A DNA stretch of 64,000 nucleotides from Liolophura sinensis (taxonomy: Eukaryota; Mollusca; Polyplacophora; Chitonida; Chitonidae): positions 42,961,116-43,025,115 of the forward strand of contig NC_088301.1 in NCBI RefSeq assembly GCF_032854445.1. Reading direction: 5' to 3'. The position numbers were made by a program, and so were the translations under genes. Positions 25,800-40,126 of this stretch are shown piece by piece; position 1 is the first letter of the stretch; each line of letters starts with the position of its first letter. Under the pieces are notes generated by a model. The model worked only from the letters and a program-made list of their open reading frames with translations. It was not told the origin of the DNA and made no database searches.

Positions 25800-28700
25800 A
25801 CAAAAATAAAATTGTTACTTTACTCCAGTTTTTATGTTTGCTTTTTAACGTATTCTTTAACCCTTGAGATTGCTTTCTTGAATCCATATTATACCAGGCA
25901 CTGGTCTAGCTCTCACAAAAGACAAGGTATGTCATGTTCCCCCCATAACACTCAGTAATAAATGGAAAGTCTACAAGTCGGACACGTGTGTTTTATAGTA
26001 ATGGGTGTTTTATCCATATATGCAAGACAGCATTGTTAATTCAGTGAATCAAACGCCAATCATCCATGTTCCATTCTTATGTGGGTCCCACATACGAGTG
26101 GGATACGAGTGGATATAATGCGTAATGCTGTAGGGTGTTTAATGTTTTCATTTTAAAAAAATGCCACAAAACGATCGGATAGCATAGTTTAAGACAGCTG
26201 GGTGAGAGTTTTGGGTAGGGAAATGGCAGAGATATTTTGATGTTCCGGTATTAATATTCTTTCATTTTTTTTTTAAACAAGCGTGTATACTGAAAATGAC
26301 ATCGCAAGTTGTCGGGGAAAGGCTGACTTCATAGGCCAGGGTAGGCCTATACTCCAGCTGGCATGCAGATATCACACTCTGAGCGCTTCGCTTGAGATTT
26401 TATGATCTGTTGGCACACTTCCAGCGTGTCTCATTTAGCGAGTGTCGGTAATTATGGAGAAGGTACGGTACTTTGTGGAAATGCCCTGGTTTCCATTGGC
26501 CTGACTAGATTTCTCCAGTTATTAAATTTGACCATACTGTCATTTCCAGTGAAACAGTCTTCAGACTAGGGTGAAACACCAATGAAATGAGGTGACAAGT
26601 AGTGTTGCTGAAAAAGCACAACTGTGTGGATGCAGTTCATGTAATACGAAATTCCACTTCTCGACTTGAATATTCTTCAAACTGCTGTAATCGAGTCTGT
26701 CAGATACTATGCAAGTCGCCTTGAATGATTCTCACGGGACAACGCGGAGTACTTGGTACTGAAAGTAAGTGTAATAGTTTATTCATTTCTGCGATAGGGA
26801 AAGTTTTCGCCACGCAATGGCAGCAATATTGCCTGAATGGAATTCACCCATGATCATCCATGGTGAACCGGAAAGGAAAGACGAAAAACTGGCTAGTAAT
26901 TTTATCGGCGCGTCATTAGGATTCATGCGGGGGATACACGGACTTCCAATGCCCAAGTCAGTCAGCACACATGTATGCAGAATAACGGTTATGTTTGATT
27001 TAATAACTTCCGCAGGTTTGCTTCTCGTCCTTCAGATATATAGACAGACGTTGATGGCATGAATTTATGGAAAACTTAGATTTAGAAGACAACAGTTGAA
27101 CTGATTTGTAATAACTGGGTTATTTTTTTTTGAAACATGGCTTTTTGAACTTTACACGTAATGGAGTGTGGAATGCACGACAGATTATATTCGCCATTCA
27201 TACTTCACGTTCACCTTTTGCGCATTCTTGTATTTCTCGACAAACCAGTACCATATCGGGTTTCCATTTTTAGTTGATAACGACGCGACTCAAATGGAAT
27301 CGGAGTTAGTTTTACTCAGTATGCAGCCGTCCGACCTTCGGCATCTGTGACCAACTCCGTACGACCGGTCCGGTTTGAAGTCGCGTTTAAAGCTGGGCAT
27401 CCAATTGAGTTGCGTCGTTATTTTGTATAAACGAGATCATCGAACTCGACGCAACAGTCGAGTTGTGTTTTAAGCTCTCGTGTGTTCTCCGAGCTCTTGT
27501 GTTTGCTGAGCTGCCATCATGGCAGAAACAATGACTTCGCTGTATATATGGTATCGGAACTCTGCGTCACATGTGAGAAAGTACGTTCAAGGCCTGTGTT
27601 TTATTTCGAGTACTCTGGTTTCCAATGTAAGCTGACAGCCGTTACACACGGTGTCCTAGAAGTCGCGCATCATCCAGGTTGAGGTTGAAAGCTTGACCTA
27701 CAGAGCGGTGTCTTGCCCCATTTCTTCCAATCATAAAAACCAATTCATCTCTTTCTTGTACTGTTAGTTTGTTAGTCATAATTGACTCTGAAAGAGAGAA
27801 AAAAATTTAAAATCAGTATAAACTCTGAAACACAGAAAAAAAATGAAAATCAGGATGGTGCACGACTTCTGGGACACCCTGTATACAAGTGAAATACTCT
27901 TGAATACGTCGTTCAACACCAGTCGACGAGCATTTACATTTACTCACTATACAGACATAATATTACTTAAATTTAAATCAACATGGAGAAAAGTTTTCGT
28001 TTGCCCTTTTTGTAGTAAAAATTTGTAGTAAAAAGCCAGTCGAGAGGTTATTTCTTGCTACTCTTTATATATATACCACGATGTGGGTTTCACTTTAAAC
28101 TGCCATGTATATCATATATTTTCTTGAGGTATACACCTCCGGCTTGTGTTTGTACCATGCAGCCATTTTGACCAAAGGAAATTGCTATTACTCCGGTAAC
28201 TTACCAGGTTTGTCATAGCAAAACGTCAACAGTTACCTTCATTGCATGGAACGATACACATCGATTGTATATGAATGTCTCAATGTGAGGTTAATTCAAT
28301 GCAGACTATATATGCTATTTAATTCTGTAAGTGCCTCCGACATTCCTATGCCACTCGAATACCATGAAGGGGCATTCCAAATCCATAATCGCAGACCATT
28401 AATTTTCAAAATAACCTTTAGTACCCAAAGGAATATGTGAGAAATAATATATAAAATAGTATATTTTTGCTATATGACACGCAAGACATCAGTTTTTCAG
28501 TGATACATGGAAGACAGTTGATATTCTATGCATGACATCAAATTTAAATTGTTTTCATGTGGAATACAAATACTGGTTATTTCAATCGCGATTTGATTAC
28601 AACAATTCATAAAAGCATCATGTCGATGTAACCTTTCCTTCCAGAACAACCATGCAAGAACAGCAAGCCAATTAATACTACACATGTACAAATATGGATG

Positions 28701-28919
28701 TCGTTTTATTGGTCTAAGAATCAAGAACAGAGCAGACAACCATATACATTTATATACAAATCTATACTCTACCTATCTCGAAGTTCGTTTAGGAGACCGC
28801 CTTCAGAATTGTTACATTACATATACTTCTTTCATTATTGGAGGATTTAATATTGAAGACGATATGTAGGCCTACGATTCGCTATGCAACACGATCAGTG
28901 TTTCATGTTCATTGTCTCC
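25800..28919. other. Intergenic region between ATP synthase gamma and the SSUH2 pair
   Basis: No gene recognised. It contains degraded SINE family A tails near 26535-26600 and 27886-27935, a short inverted-repeat element at 27277-27421 and a nearby perfect 8-bp-arm hairpin at 27443-27464. One open frame at 26817-27062 looks somewhat protein-like but matches no family I know. Confidence 0.45.
27277..27421. repeat. Short inverted-repeat element
   Basis: Arms of about 23 bp, ataacgacgcgactcaaatg at 27277 and its near complement attgagttgcgtcgttat ending at 27421, enclose about 100 bp. The size and form fit a small non-autonomous DNA element or the footprint of one. No clear target duplication is seen. 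Confidence 0.45.
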
Positions 28920-28925
28920 TTTATT
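28920..28925 (-). promoter_or_regulatory. Polyadenylation signal, SSUH2 paralogue 2
   Basis: AATAAA on the minus strand about 270 bases after the stop codon, giving a short 3' UTR. Confidence 0.55.
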
Positions 28926-29191
28926 GCTTGGGTTGAGAGTAGGCTTTTGTTACATTGCTCTAGTGATGCCACAACTACGGCGCCAATAAGACCACTGGTG
29001 TTCACGTCTTCAACGTTTTGTCTAACTGAGCAGTAAGTTTTTAAATCTATTTGTTTTATATATTGTCCCCCGGTTATGTGATACACCAAGAGATACTTAT
29101 GTTCTCTGCATGTGAAAACCAGTGGATTTCTCCTGTATCGATAGTTCTGGATTAAGTCAAAGGACACCTCTTTTCGAACACAGACACCGGG

Positions 29192-32100
29192 CTACAACAA
29201 CACACATTCATAACGTGACACTGGGTAATTTGGACTGTATACCGCTCTTTCTGCACCGTAAATGTAAAATATGAACACGTCGTTCTTGTATTTGCAAGTT
29301 ATTTGAGACACTGGAATAACCCGACATCGATGCTGCTGTGAATGACAAAAAAAGATTTGAACATCTGAACTGAACTTGTTTAAGTTACTCTCTTCCCCAA
29401 GTATAAATCCTACAGACTTGCAGGCTAGTTGCTGGAATACATGTACAAGTGGCCTTGTAATCAACGAAGGCAATATCGGGCGGACCACTGATCGCTTATA
29501 TTGTCACCGCGCCATTTGAATTCTACAAATGCCTTGAACGCCCAAACAGGGTTGAACCAGCATACAAATACAACACTAAAATGAAGTATATATCAGATCA
29601 AAGTTCATTAAATTAACACTGTCCAATTATCGATTTATGTTCTTCAGAATTTTTTTAACCGAGTAAAATGATTATACATCACCAGATACTATGCGGTGGT
29701 TTGCGTTGAACCAGAGGGTATCAGTGACGCCACAACCATTTTGTTTTCTTGAAATATTCCATTCGGCGAAAGCATTCATAGACCTCTTTGTATATAGACA
29801 ACATTTTTAATGAAGAAATCTTGCAATTTGTAGATATAAGGTGGCAAAACGCGATGTGACGTCACTGATCCCAGTATGCAAATGACATTATAATCACTGT
29901 GACAACTTCTGAATTACATAACTGGATGTTCCATGCTAATTCTCATGGTCTTATCAATTATATACGCACCAAAAAATTAAACCATACACACATGTAACTC
30001 CAAAGCTCTAAAGATATACCATTGCATGCATGACAAGACCTTATAAGCGGATGTCCTATATAGTGCTGGCATATATATATTCTTCTTACTGTTTAACCCA
30101 CCCGATTCCTCAAACCATAATGCTGGCCGCCGTCGCATAAGTGAAATATTCTTGAGTACAGCGTAAAACACCAATCAAATAAATCAATACCTTTAAGCCG
30201 ATGTATAAAGAGGGTAAGAGAATATTTCTCTGTTAGCTCTTACCTGACAAAGAATTTTTTGGGAAGCTTTAATCTTAGACCGTGCCTCCAAAAATGACTT
30301 GCAAACGTCAACCAATGCCTCGGGTAAAATAGTCAATGGGGAAATCTGAAAGTCAAAAGTTCTGTTTGCGTGCTTTAGAGTTCACGACGCACAAATGGCA
30401 TGTTCAAATGTCAGCACAATATAGAGATTACTCAGTGGAATGCCACGCCGAAGACACTTTCTCCATAACACCCGACGCACTCAGTCCCATGTTGTTTCTT
30501 TACACCGGGATGACCAATACAGGCCTACTTTGTCTCTCGTTTTTGTTTTTTTTTTCACGATTTCGCCAGATTACCCATATTAAAACCGACGATTCGAATT
30601 GAATATTTGCGTTAGACGTATTGTATGCTTTTATTAACTTTCATCGTAAAATGGTAAAAATTGTGTACCGGTATACAGTTCCAGATTAGCCATATTTTAA
30701 CCTTAAGTGAAGTTTCTTACTAGGCCTATACGTGTCTGTAATAAACAGCATCACATTTACGATGCTGTTTATAGCATTGAAGACACCTAACTTAATGAAG
30801 CTTTGTGAGCATTACAGATAGATGAAATCGTAAGATGATGCCGTGTGATATATACTTACAGCAGAAACATCTCCTTCCAAAACGGTTACTCCAGTAGCAT
30901 CTTTTACCAGCTGATCAGGTATATCCCACGGAAGCGTTGTATGTTCATCTTTAAAAGTCTGCCTAAAATATTTGGGAAAACAAGGTGATGCTTCTACATA
31001 TGTTATGAAACGGTTCATATTTGGGATTAAGGAATCCATGTTATTGCATTTATGATATAGCATCACTAACATAATCATACATGTATTATATATGACCATA
31101 AACTCTTTGTTTGTCAATGCCGGAATGTTTATGTACAAGCCCACTTATGGCCAAATCAGAAAAGAGAACTGACGATTTTATTGGAAAGTTTCAATACTGA
31201 ACTTACCATTTAACAGAACAAGATCGGTAACTTCGTATACCTCCTTTTCCTTTACATGCTCGACAGAAATATACCCCACGGCCTTTACATTTGTGGCACC
31301 TGTAACGATTGGAATTTGGTCTTTGACATGTACCATGTAATCTTATTGAAGATGTGGAATTCGCTGGGGGATGTGGTAGTGTTAATTAAGAGGTATATAA
31401 AGTTGCCAAATACATGTAGACTAGCTGAATTGTTCAGATACTAAATCTGTCTTATTTAATTGTTAATAACGATGCATTATCTGTTGATTGAACAAATGAT
31501 ATATTTATACTGATAAATCAATGCTTTTTCAGTATAAGCACAATTTATTTTGTCATATGAATGATAATTTAGAATAAATTCAGTCCTGTTCGATAACACG
31601 AATTTTCAGGATAATGACCCGTCTCATAATAAGGCACATATATATACTTATAAATACGCTTTATTCTATAAGCTGAGAAATCATTGTACACATCCATATA
31701 TTTACAGTTATAACTGACCTCCTCTTGCCCGTTGCTCCACACCATACGCATGATTGTCGCATTAGCAATATTCTGTCACCTAAGTTCTCTTTGCCGCTAC
31801 CATCACAAGCGATACATGTATTCTGCATAAACAAAATATCATTTATCTGATTTGAAATATTTTGCAGGTTTTAATCAGAGCAGCGCTACTCTGTAAAGTC
31901 TATAACAAGAACTGGTATGATCACTGTATTACAATGTATGTATTCAAACGGTAAAGGTATTCTGTTTTGGTGAATAATCAATTCGTTCCAAAATATCATG
32001 TAAGAAAACATCTAACTTAATTAAGGTACATACATACATAAGCATTCATTCACTGTCTTGCTGTACTGAATACATGTATGTATGACAACAAACCTGTCGT

Positions 32101-35100
32101 GTTCCTCTACAAGACGGACATTTCATTTTACCGGGACCTTCGCAATGGTTACAGTCCTGCAAGAGATTCCCAAAATGGCATTCATATGCTTCTTGATCTT
32201 ACTAAATTCTATACCACTCGTGTTACCATTTCTTTTGGCCAATACCTCTATGGTATAATGTTGCTATACTGTTATCTCTCAACATAAGAGTAAAACTTAG
32301 TTTCGTCTATCTAACGGCATACCTTATATCTATTAATTGTTTTAGTATTATTACTCTAACATACCGAGCAGCAAGAAAGTGATTCGGAAGAGCGGTGCAT
32401 TTGTCAAGGACATCATTATGGCTTGAAGCGTGCATGTATATTACAGTTATGCATGTATATTCAGTTGTAAAGCTGTATTAAATAGTGTTTGTAGTGCCAT
32501 ACAGTAATAGTGCGACAGTAATAGTGCTACAGCAACAACGCTTCTATAACAGACTTATGCAGTAATAATGCTACAGTAATGCAGGTGTAATAATAGTAAT
32601 GCAGCAACATTATTATTAGCTCTGCAGTAATAGTATTGCGGTAATATAGGTGTAGTAATAATTACAGTAGAATAGAGCTACACACAAAATAGTGCTGCAG
32701 TTATAGATCAGCAGCAATAGTACAATGGTAGGTGATGCAGTAATAGTGACACAGCAAATAGTTAGTGATAGATTAATAGATAGTTACTTACCTCTGCAAC
32801 GACAGACTGGGGAAGTATAACTTCTTCTTCACCATCTTCAAACTGGCAACGAGGAGGGACTTCTATGTTCCCCTCACTTATATTTTCATGCCACTGGGAG
32901 CAAATTTCTTCCGAGCTGCCTAAGTAACCAATAATGACTCCATGCATAAAGGCTAGAATTATTAATGAATCACTGAGAAGATATAAATTGGCGAGGTTTT
33001 CATGGTTGCTCGACTACGTGTTCAAGCAGCTATTAGCGAACGGAAGTGTGATACCATGGATGGAAATCCACTTAAGTAACATTTATTTATTTATAAGCTG
33101 ATATTTGAGAGTGTCCTAGTCGAATACTAATATGTAATAATCAAGGCTAAAATTCCATCGGCTCAATGGAAATTTCATAGAAAAAGTATATATTTTGTAT
33201 TACATCAAATATTAAACAAATACTAGCTAGATCTGCTGCTATATAAGCCTAATTATACCTCCACCATGAATACAATATACAGTGTATGATATGTTTTTTC
33301 CGGCGTTTTATATTTGTCTGACTTTAAGCAAATATGATGGAAAAGGTATAGACGGATTTTTAAAGAAATTTTAAACACTGCTTGGCGTTTGACCAAACAG
33401 CAATCCATTAGGTCTATATTTTGATGATGATCTTGATCTGGATTGCTATCCAAGATTTGTTTATACGATTCTGTAGTTGGGGAATTTGTACAACATGATG
33501 TAGAGGATGTTCGCACAGACAGCATATTGTATATCGTATCTTGTCTTCGAGCCTAATAATGCCTACCATCGAGTGTAAATTCATCGTCCACCAAATCACC
33601 ACAAAACGGCTGTTGCTTCCGCTGTATAGTTTTGCTCTCCACGAACGTTTCCAAAATGTACTGCATCCAAAATACAAATTTGTCATAAAGAGTCTTTTAA
33701 TCGAAACACATTTTTAGGAAACGTACCCTAACGTCATCAAAGCTTTTGATTCTGATACAGATAAATAATAGGCCTACTACCGAATGTTTATATAAAACTA
33801 GAGGTATGGAGCTTCAGATAACATTAGTTTAGGACTACTGTAATATAAACCCTAAAGAGAAAAGTTGTGAATGTTTTGTCATGTCTTACATGGTACGCCA
33901 TTGCGGAGTGTATCTTTGCGATTACCATTTCGCACGCAACAGCTCTATTGGCAGCAAACTGTCTGAGTGTTTCACGCACGTCCTCTTCCAGCAGAGGGCA
34001 ATCACTGTCAAGAAAGGGTAAATACCGGTAAAGTAAACATGAATTGCAGGAACTTAAGATTTTTGTTTCGTTTACGATTAAACGTTCAACTTATTGATTT
34101 CTTACGCCGGTTATACGTTACACTCGTTACGCAGCGGGACGCTTGTCTTGAGCTCATAAAATGTGGGAATTTATGCATTCTCTCGCTGCCACTGCTTGCC
34201 TTTGTGATAGCAAATGATCGATTGGACAATATTTATAACGTTCGTTGAAGATCACTTGTCTTCCACAGACCAGAATGTCAGTAGGCGTGGGAAAGTTCAT
34301 CAACAATATTTCCATATGTCAGTGTTTTACCGTTTCTTCCGGTTTCCTTCACCATAACACTGATCTCCAATGCGTTTAAAATTTTCGATGGTGTTAAGCA
34401 ACTATCAAACGGATAAATGTTACCCAATGAGATTTGGCTTTACAGGGCGCTTTCCTAAGCGATGTTGCTTAAAGTCAACCAACTTACTTTAGTTAATAAC
34501 TGAAGTCAGTAATTAAGTGGTCAATGAAAGGTGAACAGCTCCCGTTAGTGTCTGTATCTAATATTCTAGCATGTTCCAGCTACATGTATATAGGTCTGTG
34601 AGAGCAGGTGAAAAGCTAATCTCATGACAGCCTAATGTTCAAGCGTTGAATAAGACTGACGACATGAATAGCCATAAGAAAAGAAAACAACGACGTAGAT
34701 TTAAAAATATTCATTTGCCAACTATCCAACCTTCCAGGAGAAATGATACATGCCCTACGTAATTTATGTTTAAGGGAGATAACTCTCAGATACCTCGACA
34801 TTTTACCGATGTCATGTTAATGCATGAAAACTTCTTCAGGACGGCCTTAAACGCCAATAAAATAAAAATAATCCAAAACTGAATACATTATATATCGGCA
34901 TATCACGAAAGAAAGGAAAAGAACATGACACAAAGAAAAATGTGAGCTTTACACCAACATCGACCATCTCTACAAAATTGCTGACGACACCGTCCATGTA
35001 TATAAATGTATCTTGGGCGTTTTAAATCGCCGTATATAACAGCTATACACTGACAGGTTTAAATTTATACATTGTACATGATATTGGTCTCTTCCACAGA

Positions 35101-35335
35101 TCAATGACACAGGCCTATATATAACACATTAATGTATGTACACCGAGTCAACTTAAGTCCATAAATGTATACCTGTACATATAGTTCTTCATACTTACTT
35201 TGCACATATATTCACTAAAGGAATAACGTCCGTGTCCATGCTGTACATTTGCGGTGACAGAATCCCCGGTACAAGTGGTTTCTTCAAACCCCAGATTTCC
35301 TCCAAGCTGACCTCGTCAAGCAAACATATATCCAT
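29192..35335 (-). CDS. SSUH2: SSUH2-like protein (Ssu-2 homologue), paralogue 2
   Basis: Family with a DnaJ-like cysteine-rich zinc domain; molecular role poorly known. Exons in transcript order: 35335-35199, 34004-33890, 33660-33567, 32919-32792, 32156-32094, 31822-31719, 31299-31207, 30962-30860, 30345-30244, 29335-29192. They total 1083 bp (360 residues). The start (MDICLLDEV) is the first ATG of an exon whose phase fits the next. Six CxxC pairs are intact (CNHC, CPSC, CIAC, CVWC, CHKC, CRAC), several followed by GxG. The last exon carries IPVSQITCKYKND, then IYGAERAVYSPNYP as in the family, and ends in CVLL, a CaaX-type motif. It lies 1.1 kb downstream of its paralogue, same strand. From YILETF onward the introns match the paralogue in position and phase, and four successive exons (63, 104, 93, 103 bp) have identical lengths. 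The N-terminus is shorter and lacks the Pro/Gly-rich leader. An AATAAA on the minus strand lies at 28925-28920. Confidence 0.88.
30091..30187 (+). repeat. SINE family A, 3' fragment
   Basis: Contains accataatgctggccgccg, the tail gaaatattcttgagtacag and the A-rich end. It lies in the intron before the last exon of SSUH2 paralogue 2, antisense to the gene. Confidence 0.8.
32496..32762. repeat. Degenerate minisatellite of gcagtaatagtg units
   Basis: Imperfect repeats of about 15-20 bp built on cagtaatagtgctacag recur more than ten times, for example gcagtaataatgctacagta. They fill the SSUH2 paralogue 2 intron and end about 30 bp from the exon at 32792-32919. Confidence 0.7.
34335..34412 (+). 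repeat. Degraded SINE tail
   Basis: Contains ggtttccttcaccataacac and ggtgttaagcaactatcaaa, the hallmark ends of the SINE 3' region. It lies in the first intron of SSUH2 paralogue 2. Confidence 0.5.
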
Positions 35336-36119
35336 ATCGGTGTTATGTAAGATACCAGTTTCTGACGGTGACAACCGGTTTCTACCTGTTGACCTGTCTG
35401 ATTGCTACCCATATACCCATTTTCTATTAAGCCTGACCGTATGATCAGGGGTTATCGTGTAAAGTGATAAGGCTTCAGGGCTAATCACTGTAGAGCTGCC
35501 AGGTGAGAATTAATAGATCCTTCGTGTAGGAATTGCAAGCCGCAAAACACTAAAATTTTTAGTGCTTTCAGTGATTTAAACGGTAAAGCACCAGGTATAT
35601 AGGCCAACCTGGTTGTGAAGTCTTTGGGTAGACAGCGGGAGCTGAGCGAGTAATAACTGGATTGTTGACCCCACGACCCCTTTGTGTGACAGTTTAAGCT
35701 ACCCGCTATGCAGAGGCCCACTGAGTCATCAAACTGGGCCAGTTAGGTGTCGTATACACACACAGATACGCTGTCCAAGCTCCCTCCAACAAGCACGTTA
35801 AGTATTACATACTTGTTATTTTCGTCATAAACAAGTAATCATTATGTATCTTCCAACAATGATGACATAGGGCAAAAGCCCTGAAATTTCTACCAAACTA
35901 ACAAGCGTGACATTAGGCAAATCCCTGAAAATTTACCTCACTATAATATTAACCAGGTAAAATCTTATTCCACAAAAGCCAAAGATTCTGCCCTCTGTCA
36001 TTCAATACTTATTGACTGACATATGACTTAATTGTGCATCATTACTTATTTGTCGAGAAGCCAAAAACACGGGCACGCAATCATACGTACACAATATAGT
36101 TATTTCTGCAAAATGACGA

Positions 36120-36125
36120 TTTATT
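36120..36125 (-). promoter_or_regulatory. Polyadenylation signal, SSUH2 paralogue 1
   Basis: AATAAA on the minus strand about 330 bases after the stop at 36452. It lies upstream of the start of the next SSUH2 gene at 35335, so the two genes can be separate transcripts. Confidence 0.55.
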
Positions 36126-36451
36126 CAAAACTGATTTACACAAAACAAGGGTAAGAATATGTAGGTCACAGTGTACGTTTGTGATAACCTTTAGGTAAAC
36201 AATTAGAAGTATACTGATAATATAATTATGTGAATCTCTGGGACTGAAAGCATGATATATATGACTATATGATATCTTATAATCGGCACGCTTGCTTGGT
36301 AAAGTTTAGCCATGATCCATGTTCAACAGTTGACGGTATATAAAAACAATTGTTCGCGTAAGTAGTCCACCAGTTTACAACATGACGTGCATTGGAAATA
36401 CATAGCCAAACATGGTTGAGCACAACAGACGTAGTTCCACTTCCCGGATTC

Positions 36452-39400
36452 CTACAATATTTGGCACCCACAGCAGCATTTCTGGGGGTAGTCAGGCGCG
36501 TGCACTTTGTGCTCAAACCCATATACAAAGAAACTACTGTCCTGGCCCTTGAACTTGTAAAACGCTTGGGTCACTGGAACGATACGGACTCGATGGCGCT
36601 GGTAAACAGAAAGGTCAAATTCTCGAATAGTGGAAAATCCTGTTATACGTTTCAGTTGTGATTTTAACAATACAGATTCTGATCTTATAGTATCTCTATA
36701 AATGATGAAGAAAGTCCGGGAAAACATTTCACATGACAATGTTCCTCATATAGTGTAGGTCACAAATTAGAAAAGATAGCCTTAGTTTTTAGCCCTATCA
36801 TTCTCACTATCCTATCTTAAACTACCCTCCCACAAGAGGTACATTGGATATATTTCCAAGTGTTGTTTAACCCGGTTGAATTTACCTGTTGTAGTTGTCT
36901 TTCACTGGAAAAGGCCGACTCGTGTTGCCTAATCAGGGAATTTGAGGCATTGTTCACTTCTTGATCCGGGAAATGATTTATTGGCCAAACCTGCAACAGA
37001 TGAAATTTGAACATTTCTGGTTGCAGGGTACACTTAACCAAATTATGAAAACTTATAACTGTATCTGTTGGCTTTTTAAACACTCAGGTGGATATGGTAT
37101 TGTACACTTTACATACACTATTACGCACTATTATTGGCCCACCTATAAGTACAATAATACCTTGAACGAGCCAAACTACACACAACGCATCTTTATATAT
37201 CTTTTGTCAGCGTGCGACATGGGTTCATGCAAATAACAGTTACAGCTTACCTTTGGTTGGCTTTCCTCGAAGGCAATCTGGCCACTGACACTTCTGATCA
37301 GCTCATCTGGCAAGGGTGTCCTCTCCACGATGTGATCACCCAGGTGGTTGTGCCTGCAGCAAAATTACAAAACTACACAATACTGTCGAAACAGACTCGA
37401 GCTTTTCGTATTCATAAAAAAACTATAACAGTTATAATAACTTGTAAAATGTAAAAATATTTGGAAGATACTGTTATATTCCATGATGCGACTTACCAGT
37501 TCACAGTGAGGCGTATAAACCACTTCAGGTTCGCCCTTCCGGCGCAGGTAGGGCAGGTGATCTGTCCATGTCCACTACAGTGGGTACATCTATAAGAATA
37601 GAATTAGACCGATGTGATGAAACAAGCATTATTCTGTGAATACCACCCAATCGTGTGAATATTAGGCATAGTTTACTGGTAGTTTCTTGAAGAAAATTCA
37701 TGTAGGCCTAAAGAAACTCGCGTAGTAGAACGGGACACCATGACAATCCAGTCATTCTAATAAGACAATGCATTTCGTATTCTCTGGAAATGTATAACTC
37801 TTTCGATAAGTTATCGATGATTGTCACTCTTTTGAGTTCGGTAGTAGGTCACACGAGATTCAGGTTCAATCTCGGCCTTGGTCAGAAACTCCAACATTCT
37901 CCTCACTCATCGTACTTGTATCCTTGATATTAATAAGCATTTCTTCAAGACCATTTGTCTTCCATCAGTATTGCCTAGCTTCATGTCTGTACATCACACG
38001 TGGGTAAGTTTGCCAGTAACTTGTCAAAGATCTGTGGTTCATACCCCGGGAAGTAGTGGAGCCATTTCCCAAGACTAACTTTCCTGAAGACTACTTGTCT
38101 ATCATGAAGATGGCTTTAAAATCTGTACCTCAATCGTACGAAAATTTGTCAGAAACTTGTCAAAATTTGGTGTTGTATCATAGGCACTCTATTATCTCCT
38201 CCGAAAAAAAAACAGCCAGCATCGCCCAAATACAATGTCTGGAATAAGGCGTTAAAAACAATCAAATCAAATCTAACTAATCACTATAGATCATAACCTA
38301 AATGTGGATTCAATTCCATTCTCTGTCATGGAATTCCTTGATAAAAGAAAAGTGGAAAACAAAGTCCCCATACACCATTGTTTACGGGGCTTGCGGCAAG
38401 GGGCGGTGTTCTGTTGAGAAGGTTATGTAAAGTTTACTGGAGGTCGACTTATTTCCACAAATGTAACACGTGGAAAAAGTTGGTCAATTTAATTTGGACA
38501 CTTGTTGGTCGTGTAACCCTAAAACTGTCCACCATCCAGAAGTGAGGATTCATTAGTATGCCTGGCGTTAAGCAACAATCAAATAAATAAATCTTTCGTA
38601 TCAACATCAGACTTTACCTTCGCCTCCCCGATCCGTTACACCAGCAGCAAGAGCGGTGATGATGATGGCCGTCCTCGTAGTATCTTTCCCGACCAGTCCC
38701 ATTACAAGTGTGGCAATACGACTACAACACACATTGGTCCTTGAAAGAGACTAGCAACATACAGCTTATACGTTGACCTTACAGTATCAGTGCCTACAAA
38801 CTTCAAGTCTTTCCTTCCCTCATCAATGAAGTGTGAAACCTAAATGCTTGACGTCTTGAGGATACGATGCTAATGGGTAATCACATCAAAGCAATTTTAC
38901 ACATATTTATCCTTAAATTTTCCTTTAAATGAGAATTGGGTATCTCCTAACAAAACCATCTATCAGTCATTCATAAAAGGGTAAGTTAATCGGATAATCT
39001 TTGATTTAACCTCGTGTTTCTTACAAGCTTTTGAGACAATAACTTAAATTTCTGGTTTATTATCTGATAAATTAGTTACTGGGATATTTCTGAATACTGA
39101 ATATTTCGACATCAATTACTCGATCTGATGGCTGGTTAGGACTTGGCACTTACCCCGCCGTCGCCCATACACCTATCACAACGAACCCGGCCAATAGCTG
39201 CACACTGATGACATGGCTAGAACAGAAGGCATAATAGGTATGAATCGTCCAGCATGAGGAGGGCATGAAGGATAATAATGGCCAAAGCATATCTGTATTT
39301 CAGATGGCATATGTCATCGCCAAGTTCTTTTTATGTTCTAACCTTTTTAACATTCGCTTAAATATATTTTTGATATCACTGATGTTAAGGGTGTAGTTAA

Positions 39401-40053
39401 TCGCGGTGTTTTATGCATGTAAGGGTTATATGTAACAATGTATTGCGAACCTGACACACAACAGTCAATTCTCTTTACCTTCGCAGTTGGGTAGAGGGTT
39501 TAAGCTTAGGTTTAATTCATACATACAGATTAACCTTTACCTTTATAGCCTACGGCTTACCGTACCTTGAGGGAGGCTGTGTGTGGCACCTCTATTTTCA
39601 CGGTTCCATCAACAAATTGACCAGGTGGGTTTACGTGGATATCCCAAGGGCCAGGGGCATGTCCATTCTGAGGCCCATCTACAGGCTGGCCTGTCAAACA
39701 GAGCCAAACAACGCTTACCTGGCAAGTTCTATGATCTATGAAATTAATATTATTCCAAAAGTCCTTATGCTTGCAGCGAATTTCTCAACGACTGATGATA
39801 GTTTCCTCGTTAATAATTAGTTATTAATTCTTTACATATCTCGTTATCAAGTCAATATATACGGAACATATATGTCGATGGATGATAAGCAATATTACCG
39901 GTATATGGCTCGAAAGTCCAGGCTGTCTGCCGAGCTTCTGTAAAGGTTTCCAAAGTGTACTGACGAAGGAAACAATCCAAACATATAAAATCTTATTAAG
40001 TAAAATTAATCATCATGGTTTCACACTGGAAAGTTGGTAAAATCTAAATTATT

Positions 40054-40126
<73 letters not shown>

